A stretch of DNA of 64,000 nucleotides, taken from Polynucleobacter sp. MWH-Berg-3C6 (GTDB taxonomy: Bacteria > Pseudomonadota > Gammaproteobacteria > Burkholderiales > Burkholderiaceae). Both the position numbers and the translations under genes were made by a program. Shown here piece after piece: positions 49,746 to 59,229 of the stretch; positions within the stretch are counted from its first letter, which is position 1; the number at the start of each line of letters is the position of its first letter. Location: positions 124,001-188,000 of the forward strand of contig NZ_JACVPN010000003.1 of assembly GCF_018881855.1 (NCBI RefSeq), given 5' to 3'. The notes under the pieces were generated by a model that worked only from the letters and a program-made list of their open reading frames with translations, had not been told where the DNA came from and made no database searches.

Positions 49746-50522
49746 ATGCATCGCGCCCGCAAACGTTTTGGCCAGAATTTTTTGCAGGATGATGGAATTA
49801 TTTATTCCATCGTTGCTTTAATTAATCCAGGCCCAGATATGCACGTGATTGAGATTGGTCCTGGGCTTGGCGCCTTAACAATTCCTCTGCTGAGAAATCT
49901 TGACCAACTTGATCTCCTAGAAATCGACCGTGACTTAGTCGCGTATTGGAATCAGAAAAATCTCAATGGCCTAAAAGTAATTGAAGGTGATGCCCTAAAG
50001 TTTGATTTTCTGGAATGGGCGCAGAATCGCCCTGAGAAAAAAGGATTCTGTAAGGTAGTTGGTAACTTGCCTTACAACATCTCTTCACCATTGTTGTTCC
50101 ATCTTGTTTCTGCCGCCTCAAAAATTGATGAGCAAGTATTTATGTTGCAAGCTGAAGTTGTTGAGAGAATGGTGGCAAAGGCAGGAAGCTCTGATTTCAG
50201 TAGGCTATCAGTCATGCTGCAGGCCCGCTACGATATGGAGTTAGTCTTGGAGGTTCCCCCCGAGGCTTTTGATCCTCAGCCAAAAGTAAACTCTGCCGTG
50301 GTACGGATGATCCCGCGCCAAGACTTTGATTTGAGCAATGCTCAGTGGGGAGTTTTAGAGCAAGTAGTTGCTGCAGCCTTTTCTCAAAGAAGAAAAATGT
50401 TGCGCACTAACCTACAGGCTTTTGCAGAGAGATTGAATTTGACTGAGTTGGAGCTAAAAGCGAGAGCTCAGGATATTACCGTTGAGCGCTATATTGAGTG
50501 GGCTAAAGTCTTAGCGGCTTAA
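49746..50522 (+). CDS. rsmA: RsmA/KsgA, 16S rRNA dimethyladenosine transferase
   Basis: Dimethylates two adjacent adenines near the 3' end of 16S rRNA (A1518/A1519 in E. coli numbering). The 258-residue product has KRFGQNFLQD, SAM motif VIEIGPGLGALTIPLL, catalytic NLPYNISSPLL and FDPQPKVNSAVVR. Converges on plsC with a 6 bp gap. Confidence 0.97.
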   Translation: MHRARKRFGQNFLQDDGIIYSIVALINPGPDMHVIEIGPGLGALTIPLLRNLDQLDLLEIDRDLVAYWNQKNLNGLKVIEGDALKFDFLEWAQNRPEKKGFCKVVGNLPYNISSPLLFHLVSAASKIDEQVFMLQAEVVERMVAKAGSSDFSRLSVMLQARYDMELVLEVPPEAFDPQPKVNSAVVRMIPRQDFDLSNAQWGVLEQVVAAAFSQRRKMLRTNLQAFAERLNLTELELKARAQDITVERYIEWAKVLAA

Positions 50523-50528
50523 GCGAGC

Positions 50529-51263
50529 TTATTTGTAAGCTTTGGGATCAATCACCCGCATTTCAGATTCGATCCAGCCCTCAACTTCTTGTTGTAACTC
50601 CTCTCCTGACTTGCCTTCAGAAAGAATGGCTGGTCCAATCGAAAAGATCACAGTGCCAGGTTGCTTTAAAAAGCTGTTTTTGGGCCAAAAATTACCTGCG
50701 TTATGTGCAATCGGAATAACCAATGCGCCCGTAGCGCTCGCAAGGCGTGCACCACCTTTGCGATAAGGTTTGGTTGATCCCCGAGGCGTTCTAGTGCCCT
50801 CCGGAAATAGCATGATCCATTTACCTTCACCAAGACGTTTACGACCTTGACTGGCAACTGAGAGCGCTGCAGTTTGTTTGTTTGCGCGATTGATGTGAAT
50901 CATTTTGAGTAAAGCTAAAGCCCAGCCAAAAAAAGGAATCCAAAGTAATTCACGTTTGAAGACAAAGCAAAGTTGCTTTGGAAGGAGTGCAATATAAGCA
51001 ATCGTTTCGTAAGCAGACTGGTGCTTGCTCAGAATGACGACGGGTTTATCAAGTACTGCACGCATGTGCTCCATGCCACGAATTTCATAGCGGATGCCAC
51101 AAAGATGCCACAAGAGCCAAATCACCACTTTGTTCCAAATACCAATGAAGTTATAGCGATTTTCTGGGCTCAGAAAAGGAAATGCCAACATGCAGAGTAT
51201 TGACCAAATTGGAGTAAAGATCAGAAGAAATAAGGCAAAGAGAGTAGAGCGTAAATAGATCAT
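50529..51263 (-). CDS. PlsC-family 1-acylglycerol-3-phosphate acyltransferase
   Basis: Membrane acyltransferase of phospholipid synthesis (lysophosphatidate to phosphatidate). The 244-residue product has N-terminal membrane segments (about 5-30), the acyltransferase motif I KHQSAYETI, in which glutamate replaces the usual aspartate of HX4D, motif II-like region, and motif III FPEGTRTPRGS. The HX4E variant is common in this branch. It sits last in the glyQ-glyS-gmhB-plsC run, 6 bp after gmhB. Confidence 0.9.
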   Translation of the reverse strand: MIYLRSTLFALFLLIFTPIWSILCMLAFPFLSPENRYNFIGIWNKVVIWLLWHLCGIRYEIRGMEHMRAVLDKPVVILSKHQSAYETIAYIALLPKQLCFVFKRELLWIPFFGWALALLKMIHINRANKQTAALSVASQGRKRLGEGKWIMLFPEGTRTPRGSTKPYRKGGARLASATGALVIPIAHNAGNFWPKNSFLKQPGTVIFSIGPAILSEGKSGEELQQEVEGWIESEMRVIDPKAYK

Positions 51264-51269
51264 ATTTTT

Positions 51270-51842
51270 CTATACGTTACCGTTCAAAAGTGCGCTTGTA
51301 AATGCCATAAGATCAGCATGAATTTGCGTGCCTTCAGGTAAGTTGCCTTTATCCAAAGTTTTTTGACCCTTGCCAGTCAATACTAGATGGGGTGTAGCTC
51401 CCAGGGCAATACCAGCCTGAAGATCTCGTAAGGAGTCACCCACAATGGGCACACCTAAGAGTGGCTGAGTACTATCCGATTTTTTATAACGTAAAGCAAT
51501 TTCTTTCATCAGGCCAGGAGCGGGCTTACGACAATCGCAGCCATGTGAATCCATATGAGGGCAAAAGAAGATGCTATCAATATGCCCACCTAAGGGCTGA
51601 AGAAGCTTATCCAGCTTGTTATGCATCGCATGTAATTCATTGATCGTGAAATAACCTCTAGATAAGCCGGACTGATTAGTGGCAATTGCTATTTGATAGC
51701 CCGCTTGATTGAGTAGTGCAATGGCTTCTAAGCTTCTTGGTAGGGGAATCCATTCATCAACCGACTTAACATAATCATCACGATCTTCATTGATCACGCC
51801 ATCGCGATCGAGAATAATAAGCTTGGAAGAGCTGATGCTCAT
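51270..51842 (-). CDS. gmhB: GmhB, D-glycero-beta-D-manno-heptose-1,7-bisphosphate 7-phosphatase
   Basis: HAD phosphatase of ADP-heptose synthesis for the lipopolysaccharide inner core. The 190-residue product has motif I ILDRDGVINEDRDDYVKS, TNQSGLSRGYF, and the zinc-binding cysteine set CPHMDSHGCDCRKP. The ATG overlaps the glyS stop as ATGA. Histidinol-phosphatase is the alternative for this fold, but gene context favours GmhB. Confidence 0.92.
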   Translation of the reverse strand: MSISSSKLIILDRDGVINEDRDDYVKSVDEWIPLPRSLEAIALLNQAGYQIAIATNQSGLSRGYFTINELHAMHNKLDKLLQPLGGHIDSIFFCPHMDSHGCDCRKPAPGLMKEIALRYKKSDSTQPLLGVPIVGDSLRDLQAGIALGATPHLVLTGKGQKTLDKGNLPEGTQIHADLMAFTSALLNGNV

Positions 51843-53977
51843 GCTAATTTGCCGAGATCGGCAACGAGATTCATTTTCTGGTGAAGTTGTTGCAGGAGAG
51901 CTAGGCGGTTATCACGCAGCTCAGGATTGGGATCCATCACCATTACATCAGCAAAGAACTGATCAATCGGCGCACTTAAAGCAACCAGTGCCTTTAATAG
52001 TTCAACAAATTGACGCTTCTCATAGGCGGCGCTGAGAGTAGGATTAATAGCTTCCAAGGCTTTATGTAGTTGAGCTTCTGCAGGTATTTGTAATAACTTT
52101 GCAGAGCATGCCGTAGGAATAGCGGTAGTTGTTTTCTTCAAAATATTGCTAATGCGTTTATTTGCGGCAGCAAGTTGGGCAGCTTCAGCTAGAGCGTTAA
52201 ATTCACGCAAAGCAGTTAAACGTTGAATCAAGTCATTGATTTGCGCTGGTTCTTGACTTAGAACGGCATCGATTTCGGCACTGGTAAATGGTTCGCCAGC
52301 AACGGATTGATCACGTAAATACGCGCGCAGACGATCAATGATGAATGCATAAATGTCAGCAGCATTTGCTTTATCTTGCACATCTTTTTGTGGGAACTGC
52401 GCACGGGCTAACTCAATTAGAGCAGGCAGACTCAGAGACAAATTCTTTTCTAAAAGTAAGCGGCAAATACCTAAAGCATGACGACGTAATGCATATGGGT
52501 CTTTGTCGCCGGTTGGCGCAAGTCCAACACCCCAAATGCCTACTAAGGTTTCAAGCTTATCGGCAATGGCTAGGATGGTTCCAGTTACCGTCTGTGGCAG
52601 AGCGTCGCCTGCAAAGCGCGGCATATAGTGCTCGCTACATGCGGCGGCAACTTCCGGATTTTCGCCATCATGCATTGCATAGTAGCGCCCCATGATGCCC
52701 TGTAGCTCAGGAAATTCACCAACCATATCGGTTAGTAAGTCAGTCTTTGCAATTTCGGCGGCTCGACTCGCGAGCTTTTCATCGGTATTAAGTTTTTTTG
52801 CAATGCCAACAGCAAGCGCCTGAACGCGCTGGGCGCGCTCAAGTTGATTACCCAATTGATTGTGATAGACCACCTTACCAAGATCAGCAACGCGAGCAGC
52901 TAAGGGGCGCTTCTGATCTTGTTGGAAGAAGAAGCGTGCATCCGAAAGACGTGGACGCACAACGCGCTCATTACCGGAGATGATGGCTTGTGGTTTGGCA
53001 GTTTCAATATTGGAAACAATCAAGAAGCGATTGCGCAACTTACCTTGTTTATCAGTCAATGCAAAATACTTTTGATTGGTTTGCATTGTCAAAATTAAGC
53101 ATTCTTGCGGCACTTCCAAGAATTCTTGATCAAAGTGACACTCATAAATAGCGGGCCATTCAACCAGAGAGGTCACCTCATCTAGAAGGCTATCAGGCAT
53201 TAAAACTAAGTCATCACCAGCGGCCTTTAAAAGGGCTGCCTCGATTTGAGCTCTACGTTGATTAAAGCTAGGAATTACCTTAGCCTTAGTTTGCAAATCA
53301 TTTTCATATTGATCTGCAGTAGCGATAGTCACATTACCTGGCGCTAGGAAGCGATGCCCTTCAGTTTGGTTGCCAGCATCAATTCCCAGACTGCTGATCT
53401 TGAGAACCTGATTACCATGTAAAGCAATAATGCGATGGGCTGGACGAGCAAATTGCACATCTGCTAATTGACCATTTTTCTGAAGTACTTGATAGTGCAT
53501 CATTTTGGCAATTGGTAATTTATTCAGCGTTTGCTCAAGCGCAGTTTGCGCGGTATGTTCTAGTGCCGCACCTTTAGCGATCACATTCAGATACAGAGCC
53601 TCATTTTTACCTTCACCAGCTTTTTCAAGGGTGGCAATATCGATATCACGATAACCAAGTGCACCTAATTTTTTTAGTAAAGGCGGAGTCGCTTTTCCTT
53701 GAGCATCAAAGGCAATGCTTGTCGGTAATAGTTTTTCACGTACGGGGTAGTCGGGCGCTTGATCCAAAACATTGCTGATTTGAACCGCCAGGCGACGAGG
53801 TGTAGCAAAGCTAGCTACCTTCGATGCCTCATTGGCTAAGCCAGCAGTCTTTAAGACTGAAAAGATCCCCTCACTAAAAGCATCGCCTAAGCGACGTAAG
53901 GACTTCGGAGGGAGTTCTTCAGTGAATACTTCAATTAATAAAGTAGCAGACTGTGTAGGAGAATTGGTTGTGCTCAT
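51839..53977 (-). CDS. glyS: GlyS, glycyl-tRNA synthetase beta subunit
   Basis: Large subunit of the alpha2-beta2 bacterial glycyl-tRNA synthetase, carrying tRNA-binding and anticodon functions. The 712-residue product begins with LLIEVFTEELPPKSLRRL, contains EWPAIYECHFDQEFLEVPQECLILTMQTNQKYF and a C-terminal HD-like/anticodon region. It follows glyQ by 25 bp and overlaps gmhB by 4. Confidence 0.96.
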   Translation of the reverse strand: MSTTNSPTQSATLLIEVFTEELPPKSLRRLGDAFSEGIFSVLKTAGLANEASKVASFATPRRLAVQISNVLDQAPDYPVREKLLPTSIAFDAQGKATPPLLKKLGALGYRDIDIATLEKAGEGKNEALYLNVIAKGAALEHTAQTALEQTLNKLPIAKMMHYQVLQKNGQLADVQFARPAHRIIALHGNQVLKISSLGIDAGNQTEGHRFLAPGNVTIATADQYENDLQTKAKVIPSFNQRRAQIEAALLKAAGDDLVLMPDSLLDEVTSLVEWPAIYECHFDQEFLEVPQECLILTMQTNQKYFALTDKQGKLRNRFLIVSNIETAKPQAIISGNERVVRPRLSDARFFFQQDQKRPLAARVADLGKVVYHNQLGNQLERAQRVQALAVGIAKKLNTDEKLASRAAEIAKTDLLTDMVGEFPELQGIMGRYYAMHDGENPEVAAACSEHYMPRFAGDALPQTVTGTILAIADKLETLVGIWGVGLAPTGDKDPYALRRHALGICRLLLEKNLSLSLPALIELARAQFPQKDVQDKANAADIYAFIIDRLRAYLRDQSVAGEPFTSAEIDAVLSQEPAQINDLIQRLTALREFNALAEAAQLAAANKRISNILKKTTTAIPTACSAKLLQIPAEAQLHKALEAINPTLSAAYEKRQFVELLKALVALSAPIDQFFADVMVMDPNPELRDNRLALLQQLHQKMNLVADLGKLA

Positions 53978-54002
53978 AAATGGATTACTTCAGTCTTGAT
54001 GC

Positions 54003-54887
54003 CTAAGCTTTGACCTGGCGTTGACACATTGGGAAGCCGAGCTTTTCACGAGATTCAAAATAAGCTTGAGCGACTGAGCGAGAAAGATTGCGGATACGGC
54101 CAATATAGGCTGCACGTTCGGTTACTGAAATAGCGCCACGTGCATCAAGGAGATTAAAGGTGTGCGCCGCCTTGAGAACCATTTCATAAGCGGGAAGAGC
54201 GAGCGGCACTTCCATCAAGCGTTTTGCTTCGCCCTCATAATTTGTAAAGTTTGCAAATAGCAAATCAGTATTGGAGTGTTCAAAGTTATAGCAAGATTGC
54301 TCCACTTCGTTTTGGTGATACACGTCACCATAAGAAATACCATCTGCCCAAACGAGGTCATAAACGTTTGAACAATTTTGAATGTACATCGCCAAGCGTT
54401 CGATTCCGTAAGTAATTTCGCCCAGAACAGGTTTGCAATCCAAACCGCCTACTTGTTGGAAATAAGTGAACTGAGTTACTTCCATGCCGTTTAACCATAC
54501 TTCCCAGCCCAGACCCCAAGCGCCGAGTGTCGGATTTTCCCAGTCGTCTTCTACAAAACGAACATCATTCTCTTTGAGATCTAGTCCTAATGCTGCTAGT
54601 GATCCCAGATAGAGCTCGAGAATATTTTCAGGGGCAGGCTTGAGGACAACTTGATATTGATAGTAGTGTTGTAAGCGATTTGGGTTTTCTCCATAGCGGC
54701 CATCTTTAGGTCGCCGGGACGGCTGAACATAAGCTGCTTTCCAAGGCTCTGGACCAATGGCGCGTAAGAAAGTTGCGGTGTGGGATGTGCCTGCGCCGAC
54801 TTCGAGGTCGATAGGCTGCAATAGGGCACAACCTTGTTGGTCCCAATAATCTTGAAGTTTGAGAATGATTTGCTGAAAAGTAAGCAT
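54003..54887 (-). CDS. glyQ: GlyQ, glycyl-tRNA synthetase alpha subunit
   Basis: Catalytic class II subunit of the tetrameric glycyl-tRNA synthetase. The 294-residue product has [49 protein letters not shown], and [23 protein letters not shown], all nearly invariant in the family. It lies 59 bp after lnt. Confidence 0.98.
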   Translation of the reverse strand: MLTFQQIILKLQDYWDQQGCALLQPIDLEVGAGTSHTATFLRAIGPEPWKAAYVQPSRRPKDGRYGENPNRLQHYYQYQVVLKPAPENILELYLGSLAALGLDLKENDVRFVEDDWENPTLGAWGLGWEVWLNGMEVTQFTYFQQVGGLDCKPVLGEITYGIERLAMYIQNCSNVYDLVWADGISYGDVYHQNEVEQSCYNFEHSNTDLLFANFTNYEGEAKRLMEVPLALPAYEMVLKAAHTFNLLDARGAISVTERAAYIGRIRNLSRSVAQAYFESREKLGFPMCQRQVKA

Positions 54888-54946
54888 GATTAACCTGGCT
54901 AAGCCGTTGATTTTACATGGCTAGCAGGGGATATAGTCAAAAATGA

Positions 54947-56494
54947 CTAAAAACGTCGATGACGAATCAGGCCCCAGATCAGTAGGAGGCAAGAAAAGCT
55001 CAAAATTGGGAAATTACCCCAAATGACATAAGGCGTTTTACCGTCATAGGCCTGAATCTCCGCGCTTAAGCTTGCTTGGGCAAATTCAGGGAGGGCTGCG
55101 AGTACCTTGCCATTAGAGCCCAATACTGCAGTGATGCCAGTATTGGTAGCCCGCAGGGCCGGTAAGCCAGTTTCGAGTGAGCGTAATTGAGAGAGTCGTA
55201 ATTGCTGGGTAGGCGCTTGTGATTTACCAAACCAAGCCAGATTCGTTAAATTGATCAGCAAATTTGTTGGATGGGGGTTATTCCGAATGCGACTAGCAAG
55301 CTCGCCACCAAAAACATCCTCATAGCAAATAGTGATCGCTGCATAAAGTGAATCTTGCTTCTGTCTTCTGATGATGAAGTTATCTTGCGCATCACCACCC
55401 CTTGCAAAATCACTTAAGGGAACGCTAAAAGCATTAACGAACCAATGAAAACCGGGCGGAATAAATTCTCCAAAAGGCACTAGGTGATTTTTGTCGTATT
55501 GATATGCATCTTGGGAGGGAGAAAGGCCCAGAGCTCGGTTAGAAAATTCTCTTCCGTTGTTGGGATTGGCGTGGCGCCCAATGACACCAAAGAGTAAGTT
55601 GGTGTGAGTGTTGTTAGACAAGCCTTGAAGGCTTTCTATCAGTCCAGCCGGGAGATTGGTCACTGGCCAAGCAAAGGCAGTCTCTGGTGAGATAACCAGC
55701 TCAGCGCGAGATTGCATCATGGCATTGCTATAAAAATGAATTTGTTTTAGAACACCCTCGGGGTTAGTGAACATGCTTTGTGGAAAATTCCCTTGTACAA
55801 GTTCAACCTTGAGCGGCTCACCAATTGGCTTAGTAAAACTCCAAAAACTGGAGCCAATAGTCATCAAGCCCACTAGCGTCAGCGTCGAGACGCAATAACG
55901 AGGATATTGATTGAGTTGAAAGATTTGCCAGGCCGCATGCACCGCTAAAAAAGTACAAGCCAAGCCGCCAAAATAAGGAGCGACTGCTGCAAATGGCCCA
56001 TTCACTTGTGCTTCCGCAAAACCCATCCAAGGAAATCCTGTAAATATCTCTCCGCGCAAATATTCACTGACTGCCCAGCTTGCTGCTAAAAATAAACCGG
56101 ATATGTGGGAGCTTTTAAAGATCCGAATCGATAAACAGGCGACCGAGAAGTAGAGAGAGACATAAGCGGATAGTAAAAAAACAGCTACGCCGGACAGAAG
56201 AGCATTCATGCCACCTATATCGTGCATGCTGATATACAGCCACCAAAGCCCAACAACAAAGTAGCCGATACCAAAAATCAGGCTAGAGGAAAAATACTGT
56301 TTTATGGAGCAATCTTTTAGTAGGCTAAGTCGCCACCAAATAATGCTTAGAAGTGGGATCTGAATCCAGCCACCATAGGGTAGTTCTGCTACTACAGCTA
56401 GTAGGGCGCCTAAAATAAATAGCGTGAGGAGTGCTACTGCATTCAATTGTTGATGGGTCTTGCCTGAATACAGATCAACCAAGGTAATTCTCAA
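54947..56494 (-). CDS. lnt: Lnt, apolipoprotein N-acyltransferase
   Basis: Integral membrane enzyme that N-acylates the terminal cysteine of lipoproteins, the final maturation step. The 515-residue product has about 6-7 N-terminal helices (22-215), a periplasmic nitrilase domain and a final helix near 495. The nitrilase triad is visible as Glu in VISPETAFAW near 265, Lys in YDKNHLVPFGEF near 329 and Cys in ITICYEDVFG near 387, close to the E. coli positions. Overlaps the corC stop by 4 bases. Confidence 0.95.
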   Translation of the reverse strand: MRITLVDLYSGKTHQQLNAVALLTLFILGALLAVVAELPYGGWIQIPLLSIIWWRLSLLKDCSIKQYFSSSLIFGIGYFVVGLWWLYISMHDIGGMNALLSGVAVFLLSAYVSLYFSVACLSIRIFKSSHISGLFLAASWAVSEYLRGEIFTGFPWMGFAEAQVNGPFAAVAPYFGGLACTFLAVHAAWQIFQLNQYPRYCVSTLTLVGLMTIGSSFWSFTKPIGEPLKVELVQGNFPQSMFTNPEGVLKQIHFYSNAMMQSRAELVISPETAFAWPVTNLPAGLIESLQGLSNNTHTNLLFGVIGRHANPNNGREFSNRALGLSPSQDAYQYDKNHLVPFGEFIPPGFHWFVNAFSVPLSDFARGGDAQDNFIIRRQKQDSLYAAITICYEDVFGGELASRIRNNPHPTNLLINLTNLAWFGKSQAPTQQLRLSQLRSLETGLPALRATNTGITAVLGSNGKVLAALPEFAQASLSAEIQAYDGKTPYVIWGNFPILSFSCLLLIWGLIRHRRF

Positions 56495-57330
56495 TCAGTA
56501 GATTTGGGTGTTTGGCGTGCCAACAAAATATGAACTTGCCGTGGGTCAGCTCGTAGCACCTCAAACTCAATTCCATTCATTGCAATACGTTCACCAATTT
56601 TGGGAACGCGACCCAGATGCTGAACAACAAGACCAGCTACAGTTTCAATATCTTCTACTGCAAATTCTGTGCCGAGCGCTTCATTGAATTGCTCCAGCTC
56701 AGTAATGCCTTTTACCCTAAGGTCGCCGTTATCTAGAGAGATGATGTTATCGGCCTCTTCATCGATATCGTGTTCATCTTCAATATCACCGACGATTTGT
56801 TCAAGCACATCTTCAATAGTAATAATGCCGGCGATCCCACTATATTCATCGACCACAACAGCCAAATGATTGCGGTTGTCTTTAAAGTCACGCAATAAAA
56901 CACTCAAACGCTTTGATTCAGGAATAAAGACTGCTGGACGTAACCAGTCCCGAACCTGAAAATCTTTTTCTGTTGCGTGACGCAGTAAATCTTTGGCCAA
57001 TAAGATGCCAATGACATTATCGCGACTACCTTCAAATACTGGAAAACGGGAGTGTGCTGCTTCTATAACAGTTTTAATGAGATCAGCAAGGGGCAGGTTG
57101 ATATCAATCCAATCGATTTGGGCGCGTGGCACCAGGATATCGCGTGCACATAACTGACCAACTTGAAATACGCCCTCAATCATGGAGAGCGCATCAGCAT
57201 CAATTAGGCCTTCGATTTGCGCTTCGCGTAAGGTGGCAATTAATTCTTGACGACGTTCGTTAGGGCTCGTTGGCTGTGGCGTTAAAAACTCGGCCAGGCG
57301 ATCTAAAAGGGATTTATTGGGGTCAGGCAT
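56491..57330 (-). CDS. corC: CorC/YbeX-type CBS-domain transport-associated protein
   Basis: Soluble CBS-pair protein (279 residues) of the CorC/HlyC group, linked to magnesium/cobalt efflux and, in E. coli YbeX, to ribosome metabolism. Two CBS domains (about 68-190, with VPRAQIDWIDI and IAGIITIEDVLEQIVGDIEDE) are followed by a CorC_HlyC domain (about 205-275). It lies between ybeY and lnt in the standard order; lnt starts inside its stop region. Confidence 0.92.
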   Translation of the reverse strand: MPDPNKSLLDRLAEFLTPQPTSPNERRQELIATLREAQIEGLIDADALSMIEGVFQVGQLCARDILVPRAQIDWIDINLPLADLIKTVIEAAHSRFPVFEGSRDNVIGILLAKDLLRHATEKDFQVRDWLRPAVFIPESKRLSVLLRDFKDNRNHLAVVVDEYSGIAGIITIEDVLEQIVGDIEDEHDIDEEADNIISLDNGDLRVKGITELEQFNEALGTEFAVEDIETVAGLVVQHLGRVPKIGERIAMNGIEFEVLRADPRQVHILLARQTPKSTD

Positions 57331-57386
57331 GTTGCAAGAATAGCGTAGAAATAAGTTAAATCAATAAAAGCAGTTGGGATAATGTA

Positions 57387-57845
57387 TTACTGGGCCAGAT
57401 AGGGGTTTGTAAAGCCCAACTGGCGCAAGATTTTGACCTCAAGCGCCTCCATCTTTTTGGCATCCTTTTGATTTTCATGATCGTATGCTTGCGCATGAAG
57501 GCAACCGTGCACGATCAAGTGAGCCAAATGGGCTTTAAGTGATTTATTTTGTTCTTTTGCTTCTTTTTGAACAACAGGCAAGCAAAAAATAATATCTGCA
57601 GCCAATGCAGTTTTAGAAAGCTCATACGGAAAGGTCAATACATTGGTTGCGTAATCTTTTTTACGAAAAGTGCAGTTGAGTTTTTTGCCTTCTGCAGCAT
57701 TTACAAAGCGGAGTGTTAATAATCCATCATAGTGAGTTGCAGTCTTAATCCATTTTCTGATTAAGGTAGCTGAGGCAATCTTGGATAGCGCCGCTTCAAT
57801 AGCGGGACTTGCATACTGAATATCAATGGTGAGTTTAGTTGGCAT
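57387..57845 (-). CDS. ybeY: YbeY, endoribonuclease / rRNA maturation factor
   Basis: Zinc endoribonuclease for 16S rRNA 3' maturation and ribosome quality control. From the ATG at 57845 the product is 152 residues, with NVLTFPYE (the F-P-Y/L region) and the metal-binding [24 protein letters not shown]; the three histidines of HX3HX5H are intact although the usual LxGYDH reads AQAYDH. A longer reading from 57917 would run 83 bases into miaB. It overlaps the miaB stop by 11 bases. The usual phoH gene between miaB and ybeY is absent. Confidence 0.92.
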   Translation of the reverse strand: MPTKLTIDIQYASPAIEAALSKIASATLIRKWIKTATHYDGLLTLRFVNAAEGKKLNCTFRKKDYATNVLTFPYELSKTALAADIIFCLPVVQKEAKEQNKSLKAHLAHLIVHGCLHAQAYDHENQKDAKKMEALEVKILRQLGFTNPYLAQ

Positions 57846-59181
57846 GTGCTTCAACCAGTTCGCCTCTGAGTGTGTAATTGAGGACCTCGGTAATTCGAAT
57901 ATCAACCATTTGCCCAATCAGCGATTCAATTTCTTGATCAGGGGCCATGAAATGCACAACACGATTATTCTCAGCCCGACCTTGTAAGTTGACACCATCT
58001 TTTGCTAGGCCTTCAATTAACACTCTTTCAGTATTGCCAAGCATTTTTTGACTAATGTGATTCGCTTGCTCTTCAACTAGTGCCAACAGTGTTTGAAGGC
58101 GCTTGAGTTTAGTTTCGTACGGAGTGTCATCAGTCAGATTTGCTGCTGGGGTTCCTGGGCGCGGACTGAAGATGAAGCAAAAGCTATTGTCAAACTCGAG
58201 CTCTCGAACCATCCTTAAGAGTTTCTCAAAGTCTGCTTCGGTCTCGCCCGGAAAGCCCACAATGAAATCGCTTGATAAGGTTAAATCTGGTCGAACAGCC
58301 CGCATTTTGCGAATGATGCTCTTATATTCCAGGGCGGTGTAGCCGCGCTTCATAGCAGATAACACCGAGTCAGACCCATGTTGAACTGGTAGATGTAAGT
58401 GGCTTACCAGCTTGGGAACTTTTGCATAGACATCAATGAGGCGTTGTATAAATTCTTTAGGGTGACTCGTAGTAAAACGAATTCTCTCGACTCCAGGAAT
58501 ATCAGCAATGTATTCGATGAGTAAAGCAAAGTCTGCAATCTCCTCAGTGCCACCCATTTTGCCAAGGTAAGCATTGACATTCTGACCAAGCAAAACAATT
58601 TCTTTTACACCTTGACTAGCTAGACCGGCAACTTCAGTCAGAACATCATCAAATGGTCTCGATACTTCTTCTCCTCGAGTATAGGGAACTACGCAGTAGC
58701 TACAGTATTTGGAGCAGCCTTCCATAATTGATACATAGGCAGACCCACGAGTTTGCCGAGACGCTGGAAGATGATCAAACTTTTCAATTTCAGGAAAAGA
58801 GATATCCACTTGAGAGATGCCGGTCTTGCGGCGTTCTGCTAGTAGGTCTGATAAACGGTGTAATGTTTGTGGCCCAAAGACGACATCAACATACGGTGCG
58901 CGACTCACAATTTGCTGACCCTCTTGGCTAGCAACGCAACCGCCAACTCCAATTAATAAATTGGGTTTAGTTTTTTTAAGTTCACGCAAACGTCCTAAAT
59001 CGGAGAAGACTTTATCTTCAGCCTTTTCTCGAATAGAACAAGTATTGAGAAGAACAACATCGGCGTCTTCTGGTGTATCGGTCATGACCATGCCTTCATC
59101 GGCATGTAAGAGGTCGGCCATCTTGCCCGAGTCGTACTCGTTCATTTGACAGCCAAAGGTTTTGATATAGAGCTTTTTCAT
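57835..59181 (-). CDS. miaB: MiaB, tRNA-2-methylthio-N6-dimethylallyladenosine synthase
   Basis: Radical-SAM methylthiotransferase modifying i6A37 in tRNAs. The 448-residue product has an N-terminal UPF0004 domain with cluster cysteines in [21 protein letters not shown] and GGCVASQ, the radical-SAM CX3CX2C in [16 protein letters not shown] near 155, and a C-terminal TRAM domain (about 375-445). All six cysteines for two [4Fe-4S] clusters are visible. Confidence 0.97.
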   Translation of the reverse strand: MKKLYIKTFGCQMNEYDSGKMADLLHADEGMVMTDTPEDADVVLLNTCSIREKAEDKVFSDLGRLRELKKTKPNLLIGVGGCVASQEGQQIVSRAPYVDVVFGPQTLHRLSDLLAERRKTGISQVDISFPEIEKFDHLPASRQTRGSAYVSIMEGCSKYCSYCVVPYTRGEEVSRPFDDVLTEVAGLASQGVKEIVLLGQNVNAYLGKMGGTEEIADFALLIEYIADIPGVERIRFTTSHPKEFIQRLIDVYAKVPKLVSHLHLPVQHGSDSVLSAMKRGYTALEYKSIIRKMRAVRPDLTLSSDFIVGFPGETEADFEKLLRMVRELEFDNSFCFIFSPRPGTPAANLTDDTPYETKLKRLQTLLALVEEQANHISQKMLGNTERVLIEGLAKDGVNLQGRAENNRVVHFMAPDQEIESLIGQMVDIRITEVLNYTLRGELVEAHAN

Positions 59182-59229
59182 ATGCCGTTCTCAGGTTTAT
59201 AACTGGGGGCGAAGCTCAGATTTTACTGT

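Noticed and set aside
57846..57917. Longer ybeY start at 57917
   Set aside because: It lies wholly within the miaB TRAM domain; the ATG at 57845 gives the normal YbeY N-terminus and length.
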